Shown in pieces: positions 7,577 through 12,464 of a DNA stretch of 12,464 bases (the first letter of the stretch is position 1; every line of letters starts with the position of its first letter). The DNA comes from an uncultured Bacillota bacterium (GTDB lineage Bacteria; Bacillota_I; Bacilli_A; Erysipelotrichales; Erysipelotrichaceae): the NCBI GenBank assembly GCA_900321955.1, contig ONXX01000019.1:1549-14012 (forward strand), given 5' to 3'. Both the position numbers and the translations under genes were made by a program. The notes under the pieces are model-generated. The model ran no database searches. It was not told where the DNA came from and saw only the letters and a list, made by a program, of their open reading frames with translations.

Positions 7577-7613
7577 AAAATAAAATCCTGTCCCAATACT
7601 GCTGGGACAGGAT
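7577..7613 (-). terminator. T-box transcription terminator
   Basis: On the minus strand ATCCTGTCCCA (7613-7603) pairs perfectly with TGGGACAGGAT (7595-7585) around a 7-nt loop. It is followed by TTTATTTT (7584-7577), a textbook intrinsic terminator. Its 5' arm is the same segment that pairs with the T-box sequence in the antiterminator, so the two structures exclude each other. Confidence 0.92.
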
Positions 7614-7840
7614 CATGATTATCCTGCGGTGCCACCCGGCTTGGTGTGAAAAACACACCCACTTGTGCATACTATCATATGCCGGATCTTTTTACGAAGT
7701 TCCGCTTCGTCGCCCATACTCCTTGCGTTTCTGTTTGCCCTTAGAAGTCCATTCGGATCTGTTTTCTCTGTCACATTCCACCACTTCGTGACTCTCTGTA
7801 AGAGACTGGACAGACCTTACTTACTCTTCCTCATCGGTTT
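7577..7840 (-). promoter_or_regulatory. T-box riboswitch, tryptophan-specific (UGG specifier)
   Basis: A tRNA-sensing leader RNA on the minus strand. The conserved T-box reads GGGTGGCACCGCA at 7637-7625. Stem I opens with the typical GATGAGGAAGAGTAAGTAA. It contains helices GGTCTGT/ACAGATC, TCTCT/AGAGA and GTCAC/GTGAC, with an ACAGAGAG bulge and a GAAGTGGTGGAAT apical loop, as in known T-boxes. A lower helix GGAAG/CTTCT frames the specifier loop, whose 3' side reads GAA-TGG-A. The specifier codon is therefore UGG (7751-7749), Trp. The acceptor-pairing segment is UGGC; its variable base C matches the G discriminator of bacterial tRNA-Trp, an independent agreement. The antiterminator GCAGGAT/ATCCTGT with GGG/CCC around the UGGCACC bulge competes with the terminator. 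A stem III (GGTGTG/CACACC) precedes the T-box. Uncharged tRNA-Trp should turn trpXYZ on. Confidence 0.93.
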
Positions 7841-7845
7841 ATTCA

Positions 7846-7875
7846 CTTATACAACGAAATTGTTAGAGGTGTCAA
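7846..7875 (-). promoter_or_regulatory. Promoter of the T-box-trpXYZ operon
   Basis: On the minus strand a perfect -35 TTGACA (7875-7870) is followed after 17-18 nt by GTATAAG (7852-7846), whose TATAAG is a near-consensus -10. Transcription would start near 7839, immediately before Stem I of the T-box leader. Spacing and position relative to the RNA make this a strong call. Confidence 0.8.
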
Positions 7876-7941
7876 CTTTTTTGACTTTGACTTTGAGCAG
7901 ATAAGACTATCAGGAACTAATCCTTTTTCTTCTGTATAAAA

Positions 7942-7969
7942 CATGAACCAAATGTGAAAGAAATGTGAA
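7942..7969 (+). repeat. Three 11-nt-spaced TGTGAA-like direct repeats
   Basis: CATGAA (7942), TGTGAA (7953) and TGTGAA (7964) recur exactly every 11 nt. The last two units share the 10-nt word AAATGTGAAA (7950-7959 and 7961-7970). They end 10 nt before the mgl -35, on one face of the helix. Such phased direct repeats often bind OmpR/PhoB-type response regulators; the complement TTCACA-n5-TTCACA resembles a Pho-type box. No cognate regulator is in the window, so function is inferred only from layout. Confidence 0.45.
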
Positions 7970-7979
7970 ATTAAAAGTA

Positions 7980-8007
7980 TTGTAATCGTTTACATTTGAT
8001 TTATAAT
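7980..8007 (+). promoter_or_regulatory. Promoter of mglBAC
   Basis: TTGTAA (7980-7985) and a perfect TATAAT (8002-8007) are separated by 16 nt and point to mglB. The expected start is about 8014, giving a 5' leader of roughly 27 nt. The cre box overlaps the -35 and spacer. Confidence 0.8.
7981..7994 (+). promoter_or_regulatory. cre box (CcpA operator) over the mgl promoter
   Basis: TGTAATCGTTTACA fits every position of the cre consensus TGWAANCGNTNWCA and is nearly palindromic. It overlaps the -35 and spacer of the mgl promoter, so binding by CcpA with phosphorylated HPr should block transcription when preferred sugar is abundant. A local LacI/GalR-family repressor is an alternative, because those operators look similar; none is encoded in the window. 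Confidence 0.82.
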
Positions 8008-8015
8008 TGAAATTA

Positions 8016-8028
8016 GGGGAATATCCCC
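8016..8028 (+). other. Small GGGG/CCCC stem-loop at the mglB mRNA 5' end
   Basis: GGGG-AATAT-CCCC lies between the predicted transcription start and the AAGGAGG at 8029-8035. It would form a 4-bp GC stem at the very 5' end of the transcript, which could shield the mRNA from 5'-end-dependent decay. It is seen as base pairing only. Confidence 0.35.
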
Positions 8029-8040
8029 AAGGAGGAAAAA

Positions 8041-9054
8041 ATGAAAAAGCTTTTAAGTGTTTTATTGGCTGTTCTCATGGTTTTCGCTCTTGTCGGTTGC
8101 GGCCAGAAGGAAGAAACTCCGGCTGAAGGCGGCGGCGAAGCTGCAAAAGACACAGTCAAAATCGGTGTTGCGATTTATCAGTTCGATGATAACTTCATGA
8201 CTCTCTATCGTCAGAACATCCAGAAGTACTTCGATGATCTGAACGCTCAGGGCGGCACGCAGTACGAAGTTACAATCGTCGATGGCAAGAACGACGTTGC
8301 TGAACAGACCGAACAGGTCAACACCTTCATTTCTCAGGGTGTCGACGCCATGATTGTTAACCTGGTCCAGACTTCTTCTCCGGCTTTAGCACAGGCTGTT
8401 GAAGAATCAGGTATCCCTACAGTCTTCATCAACCGTGAGATCGCTGACTACAACTATGGTCCTAAGACTTGCTACGTTGGTGCTGATGCCAGAGATTCCG
8501 GTACTTACCAGGGTCAGATCATTTTCGATCAGGAAAACCACGGTGACTTAAATGGTGATGGTGTTGTCAAGTACATCATGATCATGGGTGACCCAGAAAA
8601 CTCTGATGCTAAGTTCAGAACTGAATACTCCATCAAGTACTTAACTGACAACGGTGTAACTGTTGAAAACTTATATCAGGAAACTGGTATGTGGGATCAG
8701 GCAAAGGGCCAGGAACTGGTTGCTTCTGCTCTGAACGCTTACGGCGATGACATCGAAGTTGTCTTCTGCAACAACGATGGTATGGCATTAGGTGCTGCTC
8801 AGGCTATCAACGCTGCTGGCAGAACTGTTGGTAAAGACATTTACCTTGTCGGTGTTGACGCTCTTGTCGAATGCTGCGAAATGGTTAAGGCTGGCACTAT
8901 GACCGGTACTGTCTTAAACGACGACCAGGGTCAGGCAAAGGCTGCTTGCGATTCTGTTCTCAAGCTCTTAGCCGGTGAAGAAATCACCAACAAAGTCAAC
9001 TATGTTCCTTACGTTATGGTAACGAAGGACAACGCTGATCAGTACATTAAATAA
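8041..9054 (+). CDS. mglB: Galactose/glucose ABC transporter substrate-binding lipoprotein MglB
   Basis: A 337-aa sugar-binding protein that captures galactose or glucose outside the membrane and hands it to MglAC. The signal peptide ends in LVGC with lipidated C20, followed by a Glu/Gly-rich linker. The mature part tracks E. coli MglB. GVAIYQFDDNFM carries the ligand Asp and stacking Phe. DLNGDGVVK at 169-177 corresponds to the calcium loop. DPENSDAKFR has D189 and R193 at ligand positions, but N187 where E. coli has His152. MWDQAK gives the second stacking aromatic, and CNNDGMALGA and GVDAL give the C-lobe Asn and Asp. Ligand specificity may be slightly shifted by the His-to-Asn change. The start is fixed by AAGGAGG 6 nt upstream of the ATG. 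Codons lean strongly to GCT, GTT and GGT compared with the neighbours, as in a highly expressed gene. Expression is likely under the cre box. Confidence 0.93.
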   Translation: MKKLLSVLLAVLMVFALVGCGQKEETPAEGGGEAAKDTVKIGVAIYQFDDNFMTLYRQNIQKYFDDLNAQGGTQYEVTIVDGKNDVAEQTEQVNTFISQGVDAMIVNLVQTSSPALAQAVEESGIPTVFINREIADYNYGPKTCYVGADARDSGTYQGQIIFDQENHGDLNGDGVVKYIMIMGDPENSDAKFRTEYSIKYLTDNGVTVENLYQETGMWDQAKGQELVASALNAYGDDIEVVFCNNDGMALGAAQAINAAGRTVGKDIYLVGVDALVECCEMVKAGTMTGTVLNDDQGQAKAACDSVLKLLAGEEITNKVNYVPYVMVTKDNADQYIK

Positions 9055-9073
9055 TTAATCAGCACTTTGAATG

Positions 9074-9116
9074 GAAGAGTTACATGTCAGGCATGTAACT
9101 CTTCTTTCTTGTTTTT
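9074..9116 (+). terminator. Hairpin between mglB and mglA (partial terminator or mRNA stabiliser)
   Basis: A perfect 13-bp stem (9074-9086 with 9092-9104, 5-nt loop) is followed by TTTCTTGTTTTT. The U tract is interrupted, which favours leaky termination. Together with protection of the mglB 3' end, this would give much more binding protein than transporter, a common need in ABC import operons. Confidence 0.75.
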
Positions 9117-9129
9117 GAGGGAGAAAGAT

Positions 9130-10641
9130 ATGTCAGAATACATTCTCGAAATGAAAGATATATGCAAATCCTTCCCGGGCGTTAAAGCTTTGGATCATGT
9201 ATCTTTACAATTAAAACCCGGCCATGTTCACTCCTTAATGGGTGAAAACGGTGCCGGTAAATCGACATTGATGAAATGCCTTTTTGGTATTTACAAAAAA
9301 GACGAGGGGAAAATCATTTATGACGGCGAAGAAGTAAACATTTCTGACCCGTTTGACGCTTTGAACAGAGGTATCGCCATGGTTCATCAGGAACTGATGC
9401 CGATACGTGAAAGATCAATCGCCGAAAACATTTACTGCGGCAGATATCCGGTCAAAAAGTACGGTCCTGTCAAAGTCATCGACCACAAGAAGATGTATGA
9501 AGATACGCAAGCACTTCTGGATGACCTGGGACTGGATTTCAAGGCAACGGATAAGTTAGGCACTTTATCAACTTCTCAAATGCAGCTGGTTGAAATTGCC
9601 AAAGCGGTAAGTGCAAAAGCAAAGATCATTATTTTGGATGAGCCTACTTCATCATTGACCCAGAAGGAAGTTGAAAAGCTGTTTGAGATCATCGGACGAC
9701 TCACTTCCAGTGGCTGTGGTGTTATTTATATTTCCCATAAGATGGACGAGATCTTAAGGATCTCCGATGATGTCACGATCATGCGTGATGGCCAGTACAT
9801 CGGTACTTGGCCGGCAAAGGATCTGACGACAGACTTCATCATCGCAAAAGAAGTCGGCCGTGAGCTGAAAGACCTCTATCCGCCTAAGATCAATACGCCG
9901 GGCGAAATCGTCTTTGAAGCCAAGGATTTTGATTCCGTCCTGGATAATTCATTCAAAGACTGTTCCTTCTCGGTGCGTAAAGGTGAAATCTTCGGCGGTG
10001 CCGGTCTGGTCGGTGCGCAGCGTACTGAACTGATGGAAGCAATCTACGGACTTCGCGGCACAACGTCCGGAACGGTGTACTACGAAGGCCAGGAGCTGAA
10101 GATCAAATCACCGGAAGATGCGATCAAAAATGGTATCGCATTGATTACCGAGGATCGTCGTGCCAGAGGTATCTTCGGTGTCTTGTCGATCACCGATAAT
10201 GTAGCCGTTGCCTCTTTGAACGATTATCTGAAATTCAGAGTCATGCTGGATCACAAGAAGATCAATGAAGTCGTTGACCGTTCCATCAAGGAACTGTCGA
10301 TCAAGACGCCTTCCAGCAAGGAACTGATCAAGAACCTCTCCGGCGGTAACCAGCAGAAAGTCATCATTTCCAGATGGCTGGCTAAGGAACCGGATGTCCT
10401 GATCATGGATGAACCGACGCGTGGAATCGATGTCGGCGCCAAGTATGAGATCTATTCGATCATCGGCAGACTGGCTTCCGAAGGAAAGACGATCATCGTC
10501 GTTTCATCGGAAATGCCGGAACTGATCGGTATCTGCGACCGCATCATGGTTATGTGCGAAGGCAGAATTACCGGCATTGTCGAAGGCGAAGATATGAATC
10601 AGGAAAAGATCATGGAACTTTCCACCAAGTTCAGAAGTTAA
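9130..10641 (+). CDS. mglA: Galactose/glucose ABC transporter ATPase MglA (two ABC domains)
   Basis: A 503-aa cytosolic ATPase with two fused nucleotide-binding domains, as in the MglA/RbsA sugar importers. Domain 1 has Walker A GENGAGKS (38-45), Q-loop Q87, a signature LSTSQMQ (146-152) and Walker B IIILDEP (166-172). Domain 2 has the usual degenerate Walker A GLVGAQRTE without the Lys, an intact signature LSGGNQQK (403-410) and Walker B VLIMDEP (423-429). Only the first site is therefore expected to bind and hydrolyse ATP normally, which is standard for the family. The start is placed at ATG 9130, after GAGGGAG (9117-9123). An in-frame ATG at 9076 would put 18 codons through the hairpin and yields the family-unlike prefix seen from 9067 (also ATG-less context). 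MSEYILEMKDICKSFPG is a normal MglA beginning. Confidence 0.93.
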   Translation: MSEYILEMKDICKSFPGVKALDHVSLQLKPGHVHSLMGENGAGKSTLMKCLFGIYKKDEGKIIYDGEEVNISDPFDALNRGIAMVHQELMPIRERSIAENIYCGRYPVKKYGPVKVIDHKKMYEDTQALLDDLGLDFKATDKLGTLSTSQMQLVEIAKAVSAKAKIIILDEPTSSLTQKEVEKLFEIIGRLTSSGCGVIYISHKMDEILRISDDVTIMRDGQYIGTWPAKDLTTDFIIAKEVGRELKDLYPPKINTPGEIVFEAKDFDSVLDNSFKDCSFSVRKGEIFGGAGLVGAQRTELMEAIYGLRGTTSGTVYYEGQELKIKSPEDAIKNGIALITEDRRARGIFGVLSITDNVAVASLNDYLKFRVMLDHKKINEVVDRSIKELSIKTPSSKELIKNLSGGNQQKVIISRWLAKEPDVLIMDEPTRGIDVGAKYEIYSIIGRLASEGKTIIVVSSEMPELIGICDRIMVMCEGRITGIVEGEDMNQEKIMELSTKFRS

Positions 10642-10653
10642 AGGAGAATCACT

Positions 10654-11670
10654 ATGTCTGAGAAAGTGAAAAATACAGTCAAGAAATTTGATATTGTTCA
10701 GTTTTTAGTTAATAACGCATTGATCATCCTGATCATTGCTTCTGCTGTTTTTGTCGGTCTGCAGAATCCGCGTTTCTTCTCCATGGCCAACATCAAGAAC
10801 CTTCTGGCGAACACTTCTGTCCGTATGGTCATCGCCTTGGGTATCTCCGGTGTCCTGATCATGAGAAACAACGACCTGTCAGCCGGCCGTCAGGTCGGTC
10901 TTGCCGGCTGTATCTGTGCAACACTCTTGCAGAGAATGGATTACGCCGGTAAAGTCTATCCGAACATGCAGCCGATGAATATGTGGCTCGTCTGCATCCT
11001 GGTCATGATCGGCTTTGCGATCACCATCGGTCTGATCAACGGTCTGGTTGTTTCCAAGCTCCATGTTCCGGCCTTTATCGGTTCTTACGGTATGCAGACC
11101 ATCGTTTACGGTATTGCCTTGATCTATACAGGTGCACAGCCAATCGGCGGTCTGATTCCTGAATATACTGACTGGGCAGCCGGTTCCTTCTTAAATATCC
11201 AGCTGATCCCGAACCTGGCAGTTGTCACCGCGATTGTCATGCTGGTAATGTGGTTCCTTTACAACCACACGCCTTATGGCAAGAAGATGTATGCGATCGG
11301 CGGTAACCCGGATGCGGCTGAAGTCTCCGGTATCAATACCACCAGAATGACCATCGCTTCCTACATGATCGCTGCTTCCTTGTTTGCTCTGGCAGGCTTC
11401 ATGCTCGGTGCCAAGGCTGGTGGTACTTCTTCCAACCTGGCAAACGGTTATGAACTGTTCGCCATCGCCGGATGTACAATCGGCGGTGTCTCCGTCAACG
11501 GTGGTACCGGTAAGGTTTCCGGTATCCTGATGGGTGTTCTGGTCTTCGAAATTCTGAAGATCGAGATGACCTTCTTAGGAATCGATACTGCCTGGACTTA
11601 CATCGTTCAGGGTATCGTCATCGTCGTCGCGATTGCACTGGATATCCGTAAGTACATCGCTAAACGATAA
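10654..11670 (+). CDS. mglC: Galactose/glucose ABC transporter permease MglC
   Basis: A 338-aa multi-span membrane protein of the ribose/galactose permease family (BPD_transp_2), close in length to E. coli MglC. Family marks include LLANTSVRMVIALGISGVLI, then NDLSAGRQVGLAG, GGNPDAAEVSGI (the cytoplasmic coupling segment) and GGVSVNGGTGKVSGILMGVLVF near the C-terminus. It forms the translocation channel and pairs with MglA. It starts 12 nt after mglA behind AAGGAG (10641-10646). It is the last gene of the operon, followed directly by a terminator. Confidence 0.92.
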   Translation: MSEKVKNTVKKFDIVQFLVNNALIILIIASAVFVGLQNPRFFSMANIKNLLANTSVRMVIALGISGVLIMRNNDLSAGRQVGLAGCICATLLQRMDYAGKVYPNMQPMNMWLVCILVMIGFAITIGLINGLVVSKLHVPAFIGSYGMQTIVYGIALIYTGAQPIGGLIPEYTDWAAGSFLNIQLIPNLAVVTAIVMLVMWFLYNHTPYGKKMYAIGGNPDAAEVSGINTTRMTIASYMIAASLFALAGFMLGAKAGGTSSNLANGYELFAIAGCTIGGVSVNGGTGKVSGILMGVLVFEILKIEMTFLGIDTAWTYIVQGIVIVVAIALDIRKYIAKR

Positions 11671-11690
11671 GAAAGACAAAACTTATGACA

Positions 11691-11716
11691 AAGAACTCCT
11701 GCGGGAGTTCTTTTTG
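11691..11716 (+). terminator. Intrinsic terminator of mglBAC
   Basis: A 9-bp stem (AAGAACTCC at 11691-11699 with GGAGTTCTT at 11704-11712, loop TGCG) runs into TTTTT at 11711-11715. It lies 21 nt after the mglC stop and is the clear end of the operon. Confidence 0.88.
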
Positions 11717-11723
11717 TTATACT
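11715..11723 (+). promoter_or_regulatory. Extended -10 promoter for the cyclophilin gene
   Basis: TGTTATACT is an extended -10 (TGn plus TATACT) that begins in the U tract of the mgl terminator. It would start transcription near 11730, about 20 nt before the ATG. The -35 region falls on the terminator hairpin and has no good match. Confidence 0.5.
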
Positions 11724-11749
11724 GAATAGGTGAAAAAGGGAGGTCTTCT

Positions 11750-12337
11750 ATGAAACTGTTAAAGATCACGATTGCTTTGATGCTGCTGCTGGGTTTAGGG
11801 GCCTGCACCGGTAAAAAGAGTGAAAACGCAGTTGCTTCCGATGAGATGTTTGAGGACGCGGTGAAAATACAGATCGTTGTAAAGGATTACGGAACGGTTG
11901 AAGCGGAGCTTTATCCGAAGGTCGCACCGAAGACTGTAGAGAATTTTGTCTCTTTGGTTGAAAAGGGGATCTATGAAAACAACACATTCCACAGAATCAT
12001 TGACGGCTTTATGATTCAGGGCGGCATGGACCGTAATGGCCAGGCCGAAAAGATTGAGGGCGAATTTGCCTCCAATGGCTTTGAGAACAATCTGAAACAT
12101 AAAGAAGGGGTCATCTCAATGGCCAGAGCCAACGATCCAAATTCTGCTTCTTCTCAATTCTTCATCATGGTTGGTGACGGTGACTGGCTCGATGGGCAAT
12201 ATGCCGCTTTCGGCAAAGTCACTTCCGGTCTGGAGATTGTCAAGAAGATCGCCAAGGATGCCAAGCCGATCGACAACAACGGAACGATTCCCGAAGAAGA
12301 ACAGCCGATCATCGAAAATATCATTGTCGTAAAATAA
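11750..12337 (+). CDS. Cyclophilin-type peptidyl-prolyl isomerase, lipoprotein
   Basis: A 195-aa peptidyl-prolyl cis-trans isomerase displayed on the outer face of the membrane, where it would help secreted proteins fold. A lipoprotein signal ends in LGAC (C19), followed by a charged linker to about residue 37. The cyclophilin domain then runs to the end: TVENFVSL, the active-site FHRIIDGFMIQGG, then ISMARA, NSASSQFFI and WLDGQYAAFGKV. The catalytic Arg of FHR and the Trp and Phe of the proline pocket are all present. AAGGGAGG at about 11736-11743 supports the start. It is a single-gene unit with its own promoter and terminator. The isomerase family is certain; client proteins are unknown. 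Confidence 0.92.
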   Translation: MKLLKITIALMLLLGLGACTGKKSENAVASDEMFEDAVKIQIVVKDYGTVEAELYPKVAPKTVENFVSLVEKGIYENNTFHRIIDGFMIQGGMDRNGQAEKIEGEFASNGFENNLKHKEGVISMARANDPNSASSQFFIMVGDGDWLDGQYAAFGKVTSGLEIVKKIAKDAKPIDNNGTIPEEEQPIIENIIVVK

Positions 12338-12364
12338 GATTCAGAATTGATATCTGTGACATGC

Positions 12365-12385
12365 AAGGAGCGCAAGCTCCTTTTT
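12365..12385 (+). terminator. Intrinsic terminator after the cyclophilin gene
   Basis: AAGGAGC and GCTCCTT form a 7-bp stem around a GCAA tetraloop (12365-12382), followed by a TTTTT run (12381-12385). It lies 27 nt after the stop codon. Confidence 0.85.
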
Positions 12386-12420
12386 ACGTGATAATAGGAT
12401 CGATGTATAAGGAGGATCCG

Positions 12421-12464
12421 ATGGCCAAAACATTTAAGAAAATAATGCATACGTTTCTGGTTCT
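12421..12464 (+). CDS. Start of an unidentified gene, cut by window end
   Basis: An ATG at 12421 follows a strong AAGGAGG (12409-12415) at good spacing and opens MAKTFKKIMHTFLV, still open at the edge. A short basic start leading into hydrophobic residues suggests a membrane or exported protein. Fourteen codons are too few to identify it. Confidence 0.6.
   Translation, partial: MAKTFKKIMHTFLV

Noticed and set aside
7501..7904. Two overlapping plus-strand ORFs (7501-7791 and 7665-7904)
   Set aside because: They run antisense across the T-box leader and trpX promoter, lack good ribosome-binding sites and show no protein-like features. The region is fully explained as RNA structure on the minus strand.
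9067..9129. Upstream in-frame extension of mglA (21 extra codons)
   Set aside because: The extension encodes the hairpin sequence and has no ribosome-binding site, while ATG 9130 has GAGGGAG upstream and gives a normal MglA N-terminus.
12383..12411. TTTACG...TATAAG promoter-like pair before the last gene
   Set aside because: A start from it would fall at about 12418, downstream of the gene's Shine-Dalgarno, and the -35 lies in the preceding terminator's T tract. It is probably a chance match with the AT-rich spacer.

Overview
The window looks like chromosome from a low-to-mid-GC Gram-positive bacterium of the Bacillota. Reasons: strong AGGAGG-type ribosome-binding sites, a T-box leader RNA, a perfect CcpA-type cre site, lipoprotein signal peptides, and a Firmicutes-style galactokinase. 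The family of protein variants would fit an Erysipelotrichia or Clostridia gut organism, but that finer placement is inference and cannot be settled here.

Layout. (1) Positions 1-4705, plus strand: a tightly packed run of four genes. These are the 3' part of a MATE exporter (cut by the window edge), rimO (methylthiolation of ribosomal protein S12), a ROK-family sugar kinase and a galactokinase. Gaps are 1, 6 and 3 nt. The run ends in a hairpin at 4711-4737 that serves as a shared terminator for the converging operon. (2) Positions 4738-7477, minus strand: a three-gene ABC importer of the TrpXYZ type (lipoprotein, permease, ATPase). It is preceded by a T-box leader RNA at about 7577-7840 whose specifier codon reads UGG (Trp), and by a clear sigma-A-like promoter. 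A possible 10-codon leader ORF lies between the T-box terminator and trpX. (3) Positions 7876-8040: the divergent control region. It carries 11-nt-spaced TGTGAA-like direct repeats, a cre box and a TATAAT promoter for the next operon. (4) Positions 8041-11716, plus strand: mglB-mglA-mglC, a galactose/glucose ABC importer. A hairpin between mglB and mglA probably sets excess binding protein, and an intrinsic terminator follows mglC. (5) Positions 11715-12385: a lipoprotein cyclophilin with its own extended -10 promoter and terminator. (6) From 12421, the first codons of an unidentified gene.

How the parts work together. The Mgl importer would bring in galactose or glucose. The two kinases in the first operon could phosphorylate them (galactokinase to galactose-1-phosphate, ROK kinase to a hexose-6-phosphate). 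The other Leloir genes are not in the window. The central intergenic region joins two separate nutrient controls back to back: tRNA-Trp charging for the tryptophan importer, and carbon catabolite control for the sugar importer. I see no mobile element, phage gene, CRISPR array, tRNA or rRNA, and no clearly new multi-gene system. The most interesting material is regulatory (7475-8040), together with two sugar kinases that depart from their family consensus.
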